In this document: positions 16,923 through 26,592 of the stretch, piece by piece
Layout of the letters: each line of letters starts with the position of its first letter
Position numbering within the stretch: the first letter of the stretch is position 1
Position numbers and translations under genes: made by a program
The notes under the pieces: model-generated
What the model saw: only the letters and a program-made list of their open reading frames with translations
Databases searched by the model: none
What the model was told of the DNA's origin: nothing
Assembly (NCBI RefSeq): GCF_015209745.1
Contig: NZ_CP063657.1
Coordinates: 372,001 to 436,000, forward strand
Reading direction: 5' to 3'
Origin: Lysobacter avium
Lineage (GTDB): Bacteria > Pseudomonadota > Gammaproteobacteria > Xanthomonadales > Xanthomonadaceae
DNA: 64,000 nucleotides

Positions 16923-18059
16923 TCATGCGGCCTCGTACAGCACCGCCAGCAGCGACTGCCCGGCACCCGTCCTGAACCAGTCGGCGTGACCGAGCAGGAA
17001 GTCGTGATAGGCCAGGTCCGCGTCTGCGCTGGAGCCGGTGACGCCGTGGAAATACTCGACTTCCGACAGCGCAAAATCCACGTGCACCAAAGGCAGCAGG
17101 TCAGCCAGCAGGAGCACCCGCTGCGCCGACAGCGGCAGCACTTGACGGTAGCCATCCAGCAGGGCGAGTGCCGTATCGGCATGCACCGCATGCGCGTCGC
17201 GCTCCGGCGCCAGCCAGGCGATGGCGTTGCGTTCGATTGCGGTGGCCAGGTCGAACAGCGCACTGGTGGGGGAGGCAAGTCCGAAGTCGAATACCGTGTC
17301 GACGACCATGCCGTCACCCTCCCGGCGCCAGAGCAGGTTGGACGCATGCCAGTCGTTGTGCGCCCAGAGGACTGGCTCGGTTTGCACGCGTGCAGCGATC
17401 CCCGCGTGCCACGGCACCATCGATTGCCGCAGATCGCTCTCCCAGGATTTGTTCGCCAGATAGTCGGCCAGCGCCGGGCGATCGTGCAGTTGCCGCTTGA
17501 GCGTTGCGATCGGATCGGCAGCCCGGATCAGGTCGTCGCGCGCTACCAGCAGATGGGTACTGCGCTGGGGCGCGCAGTAGCCGGTTGATCCACCATGCAG
17601 GGTTGCAAGCATCCGGCCGGCCTCCCACGCCTGGGCGAGGTCGGTCAGTGGAGCCCACGAGGGTGCGTCGCGATACAGGTCCAGCCCCGCGCACACCGCG
17701 TGCACCTCATAGGTCCAGTCGCCATGCTCCAGCGCGGTGCTGCCGCCATGGTCGCGCAGGACGTGAACCACCGGCACGCCCGCGGCTCCCAGGTGCGCGA
17801 TGAAGCGATGCTCCTCCGTCAGGCTGGCAGCGGTGCGTACGCTGCGGTGCTGGCGCTTGACGAAAACCCGTCCCGCCCGGCTTTCGACAATGGCGGCCGC
17901 CGACAGCGGGCGCGGGCTGCGCCACAGCAGGCGGGAGTCGCCATCGATCTGGGGGAATCGACCGCGCAACCAGGCGATCTCGCTGTCGCTGATCGTAGGC
18001 CAGTCGGCCGCCACGGCATCGTTGCGCAGGCCCTGGACGAGGTGGTCGCTGGCGTTCAT
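16923..18059 (-). CDS. APH/ChoK-type phosphotransferase (aminoglycoside-phosphotransferase family)
   Basis: A 378-residue kinase-like protein. The catalytic loop HNDWHASNLLW (about residue 230) and the Mg2+-binding FDFG (about 252) are intact, and the N-lobe has the plausible ATP-binding lysine in FVKRQHR. The family includes aminoglycoside, choline, homoserine and thiamine kinases. It ends 43 bases before the TPP riboswitch on the same strand, so it is next to a thiamine transport operon without being downstream of the switch. Thiamine phosphorylation would fit the context but is only a guess. It starts about 30 bases after the end of the antiporter operon, which runs on the same strand. Confidence 0.82.
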   Translation of the reverse strand: MNASDHLVQGLRNDAVAADWPTISDSEIAWLRGRFPQIDGDSRLLWRSPRPLSAAAIVESRAGRVFVKRQHRSVRTAASLTEEHRFIAHLGAAGVPVVHVLRDHGGSTALEHGDWTYEVHAVCAGLDLYRDAPSWAPLTDLAQAWEAGRMLATLHGGSTGYCAPQRSTHLLVARDDLIRAADPIATLKRQLHDRPALADYLANKSWESDLRQSMVPWHAGIAARVQTEPVLWAHNDWHASNLLWRREGDGMVVDTVFDFGLASPTSALFDLATAIERNAIAWLAPERDAHAVHADTALALLDGYRQVLPLSAQRVLLLADLLPLVHVDFALSEVEYFHGVTGSSADADLAYHDFLLGHADWFRTGAGQSLLAVLYEAA

Positions 18060-18088
18060 TGAGAGCTGACAGGCGCGAGCAGCGATGC

Positions 18089-18475
18089 TCAGTGGTTCTC
18101 GTCGGGCGCGCCGTCGGGGCGCGGCGGCACATGGGTATCCTCGTCGCCGCCCGGCAGTCGCGGGCGTTCATCCAGACGCAGTGACAGGCCGGCCTTGGCC
18201 AGCAGGTGCGCACTGATCGGCGCGGTGAGCAGCAGGAAGGCGGTGATCAGCAACTCGCGCGGTTGCGGGTCGGTGCCGCTGAAGGCGTGATAGCCGACTG
18301 AGGCCACCAGCATGCAGCCCACGCCGAGCGTGCTGGCCTTGGTCGGTCCGTGCAGGCGTTTGAAGAACTCCGACAGCCGGATCAGGCTGAACGCACCGAT
18401 CAGGGTGAAGAAGCTGCCCGTCGCCAGCAGGGCGATCAGCAGGATTTCGAAAATGATGTCGATCGTGGTGCTCAT
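18089..18475 (-). CDS. mnhG: Na+/H+ antiporter subunit G (Mrp/Mnh)
   Basis: Last subunit of the Mrp-type cation/proton antiporter, 128 residues with three hydrophobic segments (about 8-30, 45-65, 68-90) and a hydrophilic, acidic C-terminal tail. The family stretch FSLIRLSEFFKRLHGPTKASTLG (split here over residues 27-49) is diagnostic of MnhG/PhaG. Its ATG overlaps the stop of mnhF by 4 bases. Confidence 0.93.
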   Translation of the reverse strand: MSTTIDIIFEILLIALLATGSFFTLIGAFSLIRLSEFFKRLHGPTKASTLGVGCMLVASVGYHAFSGTDPQPRELLITAFLLLTAPISAHLLAKAGLSLRLDERPRLPGGDEDTHVPPRPDGAPDENH

Positions 18476-18771
18476 TCCACGATGTCCCGGCGCAGCACGT
18501 ACTTGCACAGGACCACGGTGCTGACAAAGCCCAGCATCGCGATGATCAGCGCAGCCTCGAAATAGACCGGGGTCTGCAGGTGCATGCCGAACAGCACGAG
18601 CTGCGCGATGGCGGTCACGCTGAGCGTGTCCAGGGCGAGGATGCGGTCCGGCACGGTCGGCCCGCGCAGCAGGCGCCACAGCGCCATCAGCATCGCCACG
18701 CCGACGACGGCCATGGACCCGAGCACGGCGGCATCCAGCACGCTGGTGCCCATGATGTGGATGTGGCTCAT
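18472..18771 (-). CDS. mnhF: Na+/H+ antiporter subunit F (Mrp/Mnh)
   Basis: A 99-residue membrane subunit with three helices. The family motif GPTVPDRILALDT, which links helix 1 to helix 2, is intact. The ATG overlaps the mnhE stop by 4 bases (ATGA). A start six codons later (MGTSV) is possible but would lose the coupling. Confidence 0.92.
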   Translation of the reverse strand: MSHIHIMGTSVLDAAVLGSMAVVGVAMLMALWRLLRGPTVPDRILALDTLSVTAIAQLVLFGMHLQTPVYFEAALIIAMLGFVSTVVLCKYVLRRDIVE

Positions 18772-19259
18772 GGGAAGATCTCCATCAGCGGGACCTCGTA
18801 ACGACGCTTGATCCCCGCGATCACCTCGTCCGCATCCTTGAGGTTCAGCACGTGGATGAGCAGGTACTTGCGGTCCTCCGAGAGCGCCGCCGACACGGTC
18901 CCCGGGGTCAGGGTGATGAAACTGGTCAGGGCGGCGATGCCGTGGATGTTGGCGATGTCCAGCGGCAGCCAGATGAAGCCCGGGGTGATGTTGGACTCGC
19001 GCCCCAGCACCAGCCGCGCAACCTCGACGTTGCTCACGATCACGTCCCAGATCAGCACGCCGATCATCTTCGGCACCAGCCGCACATTGCCGATGCGGGC
19101 GAACTCGCGGTCCAGCCGCGCCGCGAACAGCGGGATCACCACGCCCAGCGCGATCGCGAACAGCCACTGCACCAGGCTCAGGTCGGCGACCATGATCATC
19201 CAGAACGCGATGACGGTGACGGTCAGCGGCAGCGAGGGCAGCACGCGGCGGAAATTCAT
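18768..19259 (-). CDS. mnhE: Na+/H+ antiporter subunit E (Mrp/Mnh)
   Basis: A 163-residue membrane subunit. Two N-terminal helices are followed by a soluble C-terminal domain with the MnhE landmarks VARLVLG near residue 80 and SFITLTPGTVS near residue 115. A long in-frame upstream extension lies entirely inside mnhD and is ignored. Start and upstream stop overlap by 4 bases. Confidence 0.93.
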   Translation of the reverse strand: MNFRRVLPSLPLTVTVIAFWMIMVADLSLVQWLFAIALGVVIPLFAARLDREFARIGNVRLVPKMIGVLIWDVIVSNVEVARLVLGRESNITPGFIWLPLDIANIHGIAALTSFITLTPGTVSAALSEDRKYLLIHVLNLKDADEVIAGIKRRYEVPLMEIFP

Positions 19260-20824
19260 GGCGCCCTCCGTTGCGGCGGGGTGGCTTTCAGCTTGCCGAC
19301 GTAGTCGCCCGGTACCATCAGCTGGGCACCGGCATCCTGCGCATAGGCGATCATCGGCGCGGCATAGATGCTCATCGCAATACCGTAGCCGAGCAGCAAA
19401 ACGATCGCTGCCGTCTCCAGCGGCCTGGAGGCATGCCGCGAAGGGCCGTGCACGGTGCTGGCGGCCGGATCGGTCACGTGCCCGGCGGCCAGTTCCTTGG
19501 CCGGAGTGCGCCAGAACACGCGGCTGCCGGCGCGGGTCAGGCCGACGATCACCATCAGGCTGCTGACCAGGATCGCGGTCCAGACCCAGCCCACGTCGGC
19601 GTCGGGAACGGCCTGCAACAGCGCCAGCTTGCCGATGAAGCCCGACAGCGGCGGGATGCCGGCCACCGACATCGCCGCGACCAGGAACAGTCCGGCGACC
19701 AGGCCGCGTGCGGGCAGCGGCGCCAGCAGTTCGGTGAAGTCGCCGGCGTCGCCACGGGCGCGGCGGACGAAGTCGGCGATCATGAACAACGCCGCCGCCA
19801 CGAAGGTGCTGTGGGCAAGATAGTAGAGTCCGGCGCCGATGGTGTCGGGCTGGCGCAGGCCGAAGGCGATCAGCAGGGTCGCGGCCGACACCAGCACCAG
19901 GTAGGCCGCCAGCATCCGCAGTCGCGATGCGGCCAGCACTCCCAGCGCGGCCATGGCCAGCGTCGCAACGGCTGCCGGCAGCAGCCAGTCCCAGCCGTAG
20001 CCGGCCAGCTCGCCGGCCGGCTCGCCCAGCAGCAGTGAACCCACCCGCAGCACCGCGTAGATGCCGACCTTGGTCATCACCACGAACAGTGCAGCGACCG
20101 CCGCCGGCGCACGGGTGTAGGTTTCCGGCAGCCACAGGTACAGCGGCAGCACGGCGGCCTTGCCGCAGAACACCGCCAGCAGGATGCCGACCGCGGCCTT
20201 CGCCAGGGACTGGTCATGCGCCGGCAGGGCGGCGATGCGCACCGCCAGCTCGGCCATGTTGAGCGTGCCCAGCAGGCCGTACAGCAGCCCCAGACCGATC
20301 AGAAACAGGGTCGAGGCGGCGACGTTGAAGGCGACGTAGTGCATGCCGGCGGCCATCCGCACGCCGCGCCCGCCGCTGAGCATCAGCCCGTAGGACGCGA
20401 TCAGCAGGACCTCGAAGAACACGAACAGGTTGAACACGTCGCCGGTCAAAAACGCACCGTTCAGGCCGACCAGCTGGAACTGGAACAGCGCATGGAAATG
20501 CGGCGCACGCCGGTCCCAGCCCGAGCACGCGTGCAGCAGGCAGGCGACGGCCAGCAGCGCGGTCACCAGCACCATCAGCGCCGACAGCCGGTCCACCATC
20601 AGGACGATACCCAGCCGCGCGGGCCAGTCGCCGAGCAGGTAGATGAGGATCTCGCCGTCTGCGGCACGCATCACCAGGGCAAGCGACGCGGCGAGGGTGG
20701 CCAGCATCGCCACCCAAGCCACCGAGCGCTGCACCGTGGTGCCGATGCGCCGGTGCTCGACGAACAGCGAGGCCGCCGCACCCAGCAGCGGCAGCAGGAT
20801 CGGAAGGACTGCCAGGTGGTTCAC
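19256..20824 (-). CDS. mnhD: Na+/H+ antiporter subunit D (Mrp/Mnh)
   Basis: A 522-residue proton-translocating subunit homologous to NuoM/NuoN of complex I, with about 14 helices. Seen directly are the N-terminal MVDRLSALMV, the NLFVFFEVLLIASYGLM segment carrying the conserved Glu of helix 5, and KAAVLPLYLWLPETYTRAP with the conserved Lys. The start is GTG, overlapping the mnhC stop as GTGA. Confidence 0.94.
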   Translation of the reverse strand: MNHLAVLPILLPLLGAAASLFVEHRRIGTTVQRSVAWVAMLATLAASLALVMRAADGEILIYLLGDWPARLGIVLMVDRLSALMVLVTALLAVACLLHACSGWDRRAPHFHALFQFQLVGLNGAFLTGDVFNLFVFFEVLLIASYGLMLSGGRGVRMAAGMHYVAFNVAASTLFLIGLGLLYGLLGTLNMAELAVRIAALPAHDQSLAKAAVGILLAVFCGKAAVLPLYLWLPETYTRAPAAVAALFVVMTKVGIYAVLRVGSLLLGEPAGELAGYGWDWLLPAAVATLAMAALGVLAASRLRMLAAYLVLVSAATLLIAFGLRQPDTIGAGLYYLAHSTFVAAALFMIADFVRRARGDAGDFTELLAPLPARGLVAGLFLVAAMSVAGIPPLSGFIGKLALLQAVPDADVGWVWTAILVSSLMVIVGLTRAGSRVFWRTPAKELAAGHVTDPAASTVHGPSRHASRPLETAAIVLLLGYGIAMSIYAAPMIAYAQDAGAQLMVPGDYVGKLKATPPQRRAP

Positions 20825-21198
20825 GTGCGGTCCTTCTTCGCCAACGGCGGCGTGGCTACGCGTTCCTCGCGGCCGTCGACGTGGTCGGTGTCGTTGTCGG
20901 CGCGGCTGCGCATCGCCAGCACGATGGTCACCGCGGTCATCGCGAAGGCGATCACGATGGCAGTCAGCACCAGCGCCTGCGGCAGCGGGTCGGTGTAGTT
21001 GGCCAGCGTTGCCGGCAAGTCCTCGCGCAGCACCGGCGGCTTGCCGACCACCGGCCGGCCTCCGGAGAAGATCAGCAGGTTGGTCGCGTAGGTGAGCAGC
21101 GTCAGGCCGAGGATCAGGTCGAAACTGCGCGAGCGCAGCATCAGGTAGACCGCCCCGGCGACCAGGATGCCGATGGCGCTGGCAATGGCGATTTCCAT
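20821..21198 (-). CDS. mnhC: Na+/H+ antiporter subunit C (Mrp/Mnh)
   Basis: A 125-residue NuoK-like subunit with three helices; LILGLTLLTYATNLLIF is the family signature. I use the ATG that shares one base with the mnhA stop (TGATG); a GTG one codon upstream would give a 4-base overlap and is equally possible. A hydrophilic charged tail follows the last helix. Confidence 0.92.
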   Translation of the reverse strand: MEIAIASAIGILVAGAVYLMLRSRSFDLILGLTLLTYATNLLIFSGGRPVVGKPPVLREDLPATLANYTDPLPQALVLTAIVIAFAMTAVTIVLAMRSRADNDTDHVDGREERVATPPLAKKDRT

Positions 21199-24026
21199 CA
21201 CGCGACCTCCCCGGTGACGGCCGATCGGGCGGACGGGTCGATGGTGCCGCGACGGGCGACCATCTTCTTGGACGGCTTGATGGTGCCCATCATCGAGAGC
21301 ATCAGCATCGTGCCGCCGAACACGACCAGATAGACGCCGACGTCGAACGCCGCCGCGCTCGCCAAGCCGATCGTGCCCAGCAACGGCAGTACCAGGTCGT
21401 GGTGGCCACTGGTCAGGAACGGCACCCCGAACAGCATCGAGGCCGCGCCGCTGACCACCGCGACCGTGAGGCCGGCGCCGATCAGGCGGATGTAGTCGAA
21501 ACCAAAGCGCGACTCCACCGATTTCGCCCCCTGGATCACGTACTGGACCAGCAGCGGCACGGCCAGCGTCAGGCCGGCAATGAAGCCGCCGCCGGGCGCG
21601 TTGTGGCCGCGCAGGAACAGGAAGATCGAGACCACCAGGGTCAGCGGGAAGATGATCTGCGCCAGGTCGGCCGGCACCGGCAGCGGGATCGGCGGTCCGG
21701 GCATCTTCTTCTCCGGGGCGGCGCGCGCGCGGCGCAGCATGGCGTGCACCACCAGGGCGGCGATCGCGTAGACGGTGATCTCGCCGAAGGTGTCGTAGCC
21801 GCGGAAGTCCACCAGGATGACGTTGACCACGTTGGCCCCGAACGCTTCGGGCAGCGAGCGTGCAAGCAGCTCGCTGGCGACCGTGTTCGCGGGCCGCGTC
21901 ATCATCGTCCAGGCCAGGGCCGCGACGCCGCCACCGGCGGTGATTGCGATCGCCGCGTCACGCATTCGCCGCCCGTGCGATCGGCCCTTGGGCGAATCCT
22001 TGGGCAGGTAGTTCAGGCCCAGCAGCATCAGCGCCAGGGTGACAATCTCCACCAGCAGCTGGGTCAAGGCGAGGTCCGGAGCCGACAGGGCGACGAAGGT
22101 CATGCTGATCGACAGTCCGACGCCACCCATCGCGATCAATGCCAGCAGCCGCGTCCGGTGCAGCGCGACCGCGCCCAGTGTGGAACCCACCATCACGATC
22201 CACAGCACCCAGGCCATCAGCGGCATGGATTGCGAGACACGCGCGACCGCCGGCGATGGCTCGCCCCAACCGTCCACGAACGGCGCCGCGCCCACCGCGA
22301 TCGCCACCAGCACCAGCGCCAGCATGCTGCGCTGCACGCTGTCGTTGGCCACCACGTGGGTCAGGCGCCGGGCAAGCCGGAACAGCGCTTCGACGTTGAT
22401 GCGGAACAACCGCCGGCCGAGCGAGCGCTTGACGTTGGCATGCAGGTCGAGGAGCCGACGCAAGCCGAAATACAGGATCACACCGCCGACCACGCCGCCC
22501 AGGCTCATCGCCAGTGGCAGGTTGAAACCGTGCCACACCGCCAGGCTGTACTCGGGCACGTTGGCACCCAGCACGCCATACGCGGCCGCAGCCAGCATCG
22601 GCGCGACCGTCCACTGCGGCACGATGCCCACCGCGATGCAGGTGATGGCGAGGATCGCGACCGGCACCTGCATGAAGCGCGGCGGCTCACTGATCGGCAG
22701 CGACACCCCGCGCGGGCCCTCGCCGAAAAACGTCTCGTGGACGAAGCGCAGGCTGTAGGCCACGCCAAACACGGCGAACAGGAACGCGGACACGCCGATG
22801 CCAATCCGCGCCAGGTCATGGCCCTTGATCTCCAGCGCCTGGGCGAAAAACATCTCCTTGGACAGGAAGCCGTTGAGCAGCGGGATGCCGGCCATGGCCA
22901 GCGAGGCGATGATCGCCAGCGCGCTGGTCCACGGCAGGTAGCGGCGCAGGTTGCCCAGCAGGCGCATGTCGCGGGTGCCGGTCTCGTGGTCGATGATGCC
23001 GGCGGCCATGAACAGCGAGGCCTTGAAGGTCGCGTGGTTGAGGATGTGGAACAGGCCGGCGACCACCGCGAACGGCGTCGACAGCCCGAACAGCAGGGTG
23101 ATCAGGCCCAGGTGGGAGATCGTCGAGTAGGCCAGCAGGCCCTTCAGATCGTGCTGGAAGATCGCGTTCCAGGCGCCCAGCAGGAGGGTGATCGCGCCGA
23201 TTCCGCTGACCACGTAAAAGAACAGGTCGGTGCCGGCCAGCACCGGGTGCAGCCGGACCAGCAGGAACACGCCCGCCTTCACCATCGTCGCCGAATGCAG
23301 GTAGGCCGACACCGGCGTCGGCGCGGCCATCGCGTGCGGCAGCCAGAACTGGAACGGGAACTGCGCGCTCTTGGTGAACACGCCCAGCAGGACCAGTCCC
23401 AGCATCCACGGATACAGCGCGTGGGCCCGGATCAGATCGCCTGCGGCCAGCACCACGTCCAGCTCGTAGCTGCCGACCATGTGGCCGATCATGATCACGC
23501 CGGCCAGCAGCGCCAGGCCGCCGCCGGCGGTGATCGTCAGCGCCATCCGGGCGCCCTCGCGCGCGTCCTGGCGTTGCGACCAGAAGCCGATCAGCAGGAA
23601 CGAGCTGATCGAGGTCAATTCCCAGAAGACCGCCAGCAGCAGCAGGTTGCCGGCCAGGACCATGCCCAGCATCGATCCCATGAACAGCAGCAGGAAGGCG
23701 AAGAAGCGCTGGGCCTTTTCCTGCCGGCCCAGGTAGTAGTGCGAATACATCACCACCAGGCCACCGATGCCCAGCACCATCGAGGCGAACATCCACGCCA
23801 GCCCGTCCAGGCGCAAGGAGAACGCCAGCCCCAGTTGGGGAATCCACGGCACGCTCCAGCGGATAACGTCCCCGGAGACCAACTGCGGTGCCAGGGCGAG
23901 CATTGCAGCCATGCCCGCCAGTGGAGCGATGCCCGCCATCCAGGCCAGCAAGCGGCGATTTCCTTCAGCGGGAATCATCACCAGAGCGGCGAAAACGAAC
24001 GGCAGGGCTAGCACTAATGGCAGCAA
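21198..24026 (-). CDS. mnhA: Na+/H+ antiporter subunit A/B fusion (Mrp/Mnh)
   Basis: A 942-residue NuoL-like subunit fused to an MnhB domain. The first 500 residues carry the antiporter core ([51 protein letters not shown] in the window's 225-260 region). A long helical linker follows, and the last 170 residues are MnhB-like ([26 protein letters not shown]). Proteobacterial Mrp/Pha systems often have this A-B fusion. The first codon is TTG, supported by AGGA 6 bases upstream; no in-frame ATG lies just upstream. It heads the operon A/B-C-D-E-F-G, which exports Na+ or K+ in exchange for protons. Confidence 0.93.
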   Translation of the reverse strand: MLPLVLALPFVFAALVMIPAEGNRRLLAWMAGIAPLAGMAAMLALAPQLVSGDVIRWSVPWIPQLGLAFSLRLDGLAWMFASMVLGIGGLVVMYSHYYLGRQEKAQRFFAFLLLFMGSMLGMVLAGNLLLLAVFWELTSISSFLLIGFWSQRQDAREGARMALTITAGGGLALLAGVIMIGHMVGSYELDVVLAAGDLIRAHALYPWMLGLVLLGVFTKSAQFPFQFWLPHAMAAPTPVSAYLHSATMVKAGVFLLVRLHPVLAGTDLFFYVVSGIGAITLLLGAWNAIFQHDLKGLLAYSTISHLGLITLLFGLSTPFAVVAGLFHILNHATFKASLFMAAGIIDHETGTRDMRLLGNLRRYLPWTSALAIIASLAMAGIPLLNGFLSKEMFFAQALEIKGHDLARIGIGVSAFLFAVFGVAYSLRFVHETFFGEGPRGVSLPISEPPRFMQVPVAILAITCIAVGIVPQWTVAPMLAAAAYGVLGANVPEYSLAVWHGFNLPLAMSLGGVVGGVILYFGLRRLLDLHANVKRSLGRRLFRINVEALFRLARRLTHVVANDSVQRSMLALVLVAIAVGAAPFVDGWGEPSPAVARVSQSMPLMAWVLWIVMVGSTLGAVALHRTRLLALIAMGGVGLSISMTFVALSAPDLALTQLLVEIVTLALMLLGLNYLPKDSPKGRSHGRRMRDAAIAITAGGGVAALAWTMMTRPANTVASELLARSLPEAFGANVVNVILVDFRGYDTFGEITVYAIAALVVHAMLRRARAAPEKKMPGPPIPLPVPADLAQIIFPLTLVVSIFLFLRGHNAPGGGFIAGLTLAVPLLVQYVIQGAKSVESRFGFDYIRLIGAGLTVAVVSGAASMLFGVPFLTSGHHDLVLPLLGTIGLASAAAFDVGVYLVVFGGTMLMLSMMGTIKPSKKMVARRGTIDPSARSAVTGEVA

Positions 24027-24211
24027 TGGAAGTCCTGTGGCATCGGGGGATGTCGCGCCAGCCGCGCTGCAAGCTTTCGGCGGGGGTGCCCGATTCTAAC
24101 CGAGCCATTGCGACCGCACCCTTGCCGATTCACGGCAAACCCCGCCCGCGGGCGCGGAATCGCGCCCGTCGCCTCGCTATGCTGTGCGGTCATTTGGTCC
24201 GGACGACACCC

Positions 24212-25087
24212 ATGCGCGAGGCCCTGGTATTTGGTGGCAGCGGCCAGATCGGCAGTGCACTGCTCGCGCGCCTGGCGCCGGCCGAGTGGCGGGTGACTGC
24301 GGTGTCGCGCCAGGCCCGTCCAGAAAACCCGGACGAGCCCGGTAACGGCGTGCGCTGGCTCACCGGCGAGCTGGACGCACCGCCCGCCCTGCCAGCGCGG
24401 GTCGACGCGATCTTCAGCTGCGGTCCGCTGGACGGCTTCGCGCGCTGGTACGCCGCTGCCGGAATGGACGCGGCGCGGGTGGTGGCCTTCGGCTCCACCA
24501 GCGTGGAGACCAAGCAGCGCTCCGACGACCCCTTCGAGCGCGACCTGGCGGCACGGCTGGCCAACGCCGAGCACGCGTTGTTCGCCCGCGCAAAGGAGCG
24601 CGGCGCCGCATTGACCATCCTGCGCCCGACACTCGTCTACGGCGTGGGCCGCGACGCCAACCTGACCCGGATTGCGGCGCTGGCGCGGCGCTGGGGGTGG
24701 TTTCCGCTGCCAGGCGGCGCGACCGGGTTACGCCAGCCGGTGCACGTGGCCGACCTGGCCGAAGCCGCGTTGGCATGCCTCGACCGCCCGGCCAGCCACG
24801 GCCGCGCCTACGCGGTGCCGGGCGGGGAGTCACTGAGCTATCGCGAGATGGTGGCGCGCGTGCTGGCCTGCCTGCAGCCGCCGGCACGCCTGCTGGAACT
24901 GCCACGTCCGCTGTTTGCTCTGGCGCTGCACGCTGCCCGCATCAGCGGCCGGGCCAGCGGGCTCGGCGATGCCGCGATCGCACGCATGCAGGACGATCTT
25001 GTTTTCGATCCCGGTCCCGCGCAGCGCGACTTCGACTACTGTCCGCGACCGTTCGAGCCGGTCGATGCGATGTTCCGCCGTCCCTAG
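24212..25087 (+). CDS. NAD-dependent epimerase/dehydratase family protein
   Basis: A 291-residue Rossmann-fold protein of the extended short-chain dehydrogenase class. The nucleotide-binding motif GGSGQIGS is at residues 8-15. The usual active-site YxxxK is not obvious; instead the sequence has ILRPTLVYGVGRDANLTRI (about 133-150) and VHVADLAEA typical of NAD(P)-binding epimerase-like proteins. Loss of the catalytic Tyr/Lys would suggest a reductase-like or regulatory role, but I cannot fix one. It ends on a CTAG shared with the converging permease gene. Confidence 0.8.
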   Translation: MREALVFGGSGQIGSALLARLAPAEWRVTAVSRQARPENPDEPGNGVRWLTGELDAPPALPARVDAIFSCGPLDGFARWYAAAGMDAARVVAFGSTSVETKQRSDDPFERDLAARLANAEHALFARAKERGAALTILRPTLVYGVGRDANLTRIAALARRWGWFPLPGGATGLRQPVHVADLAEAALACLDRPASHGRAYAVPGGESLSYREMVARVLACLQPPARLLELPRPLFALALHAARISGRASGLGDAAIARMQDDLVFDPGPAQRDFDYCPRPFEPVDAMFRRP

Positions 25088-25971
25088 ATATCGCGCGCCA
25101 GCGGCATCGTGCGCGCCTTGCGCAGCGCCCGCAGCGCCACGCCCAGCACACCGCCGAGCACCATCGCGCCGCCGATGAACAGCCGCGGCCCCGGGCGGTC
25201 ACCCCAGAACGCGATGCCCAGCCCGACCGCGATCACCGGCGTCAGCAGCAGCCACGGCGTGACCTGGGCGACCGGGTAGCGCTGCATCAACACGTAGTAC
25301 AGGCCGTGGCCCAGCAGCGAGGACACCAGCGCGGCGTAGACCACGCAGGCCCAGGCCACCCAGCTCGCCGACGGCAGCGTCGCAAAGCCGCCCGGCTCGA
25401 TCGCCGCGCTGATCGCCAGCAGCGGGAAGATCGCGATGATCGACGTCCAGCCCTGCATGCTGAAGGTGTCCAGCCCTTTCAGGCCCTTCATCAACACCGT
25501 GCCGATGGCCAGGAACAGCGCGGCCGCGAGCATCAGCAGCACTGCCATCCAGTTGCCCAGCACCGAGGGATCCAGTCCCAGCACCAGCACGCCGGCGAAG
25601 CTCACCGCGATCGCCAGGCCTGTACGCCAGGCGAAGCGCTCGCCCAGCACGACCCACGCCAGGATCGCCGTCATCGGGATGTAGCTTTGCACCACGATCG
25701 CCGGCGAGGACAGGTCGCCGGACATCTTCAGGGCGACAAAGCTCAGGCCGAAGTGGGCCACGCCGATGCACAGGCACACACTGATCAGCCGCGGCCACTG
25801 CCCCGGCGGCGGCCGTTTGGTCCAGAACACCAGGGCGGCACCGAGCGCGGCAAAGCGCAGCGCGGTGAACAGGAAGGGCGGAATCTCCTGCAGCGCGATC
25901 GCCGAGGTGAGGAAGTTGCCGGCCCATGCGAAACAGATCAGCAGGACCAGGGAAATATCACGCGGGGACAT
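25084..25971 (-). CDS. EamA/DMT family permease
   Basis: A 295-residue inner-membrane protein with ten hydrophobic segments in two repeats of five (EamA domains, about 8-138 and 150-285), typical of drug/metabolite exporters such as RhaT or YdcZ relatives. FLFTALRFAALGA in the first repeat and GHGLYYVLMQRYPVAQVTPWLLLTPVIAV in the second (split over residues 215-245) are characteristic. The substrate is unknown. Its stop codon is the reverse complement of the neighbouring epimerase stop: both read TAG from the same CTAG. Confidence 0.88.
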   Translation of the reverse strand: MSPRDISLVLLICFAWAGNFLTSAIALQEIPPFLFTALRFAALGAALVFWTKRPPPGQWPRLISVCLCIGVAHFGLSFVALKMSGDLSSPAIVVQSYIPMTAILAWVVLGERFAWRTGLAIAVSFAGVLVLGLDPSVLGNWMAVLLMLAAALFLAIGTVLMKGLKGLDTFSMQGWTSIIAIFPLLAISAAIEPGGFATLPSASWVAWACVVYAALVSSLLGHGLYYVLMQRYPVAQVTPWLLLTPVIAVGLGIAFWGDRPGPRLFIGGAMVLGGVLGVALRALRKARTMPLARDI

Positions 25972-26014
25972 GCGGGCTCAACGAATTGCGCCCGCGGTGC
26001 GGGCAGGGGAGTGG

Positions 26015-26044
26015 TACTGCGGGGAAACGTACTGCGGAAAAACG
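26015..26044. repeat. Tandem repeat, two 15-bp units
   Basis: TACTGCGGGGAAACG is followed immediately by TACTGCGGAAAAACG, differing at two positions. It lies in the 109-base gap upstream of the permease gene and downstream of the Mpo1-like gene. Confidence 0.75.
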
Positions 26045-26080
26045 TGCGCGATCGTGCCGGAAGTGCTGTGCCGGCATGGC

Positions 26081-26557
26081 TCAGTAGCACAGGCCCATCT
26101 TGCGGTAGAGCTTGGACAGCACCCAGGCCGGGCCGATCAGCAGATAGGTCAGGTCGGTGAGGAAGCTGGGCTTGCGACCCTCGATTTTGTGACCGACGAA
26201 CTGGCCGATCCAGGCGACCACGAACACCGCGATCGCGCTCCACAGCAGCGCGCGCATGCCGTGGGTCTCAAAGATGTAGCCCGACAGCAAGGCCATCAGC
26301 AGGAACATCCCCAGCATCCCCAGTCCCAGCCGGCGCGACTGGCGGTAATAGAACAAGGTGGCGGCAACGATCGCCAGGCCGGCCCAGAATCCGGGCCGGA
26401 ACCAGGTGCCCGGGGCCGGGATGCACCACAGCAGCGCCACCACGCTCCAGGCAATTGCCGGCACGCAGACCACGTGGATCCACTGGTTGGTGCTGTTGCG
26501 ATGGTCGTCCGAGTAGCTGGCAAACCAGCGGTCGATCCTGCGCGTGCCTGCGCCCAT
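26081..26557 (-). CDS. Mpo1-like (DUF962) membrane protein
   Basis: A 158-residue protein with four hydrophobic segments. It has the DUF962/Mpo1 landmarks: Y-S-D-D-H-R-N-S-T-N-Q-W-I-H near residue 12-25, an E-T-H-G in a loop, and G-H-K-I-E-G-R-K-P-S near residue 125. In yeast, Mpo1 is an Fe-dependent dioxygenase of 2-hydroxy fatty acids, and the conserved histidines match the metal ligands. Bacterial members are mostly uncharacterised. I use the ATG after GCAGGTGAC; an alternative start 12 codons upstream would overlap the purC stop by one base (TGATG), so coupling to purC is possible. Confidence 0.85.
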   Translation of the reverse strand: MGAGTRRIDRWFASYSDDHRNSTNQWIHVVCVPAIAWSVVALLWCIPAPGTWFRPGFWAGLAIVAATLFYYRQSRRLGLGMLGMFLLMALLSGYIFETHGMRALLWSAIAVFVVAWIGQFVGHKIEGRKPSFLTDLTYLLIGPAWVLSKLYRKMGLCY

Positions 26558-26592
26558 GTCACCTGCTCCCTGCGATGGTTCCGCGCCGGCCA

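Noticed and set aside
21399..24011. Open frame of about 870 codons on the plus strand
   Set aside because: Antisense to mnhA and of the same Arg/Gln/His-rich shadow composition; the mnhA protein is unmistakable.
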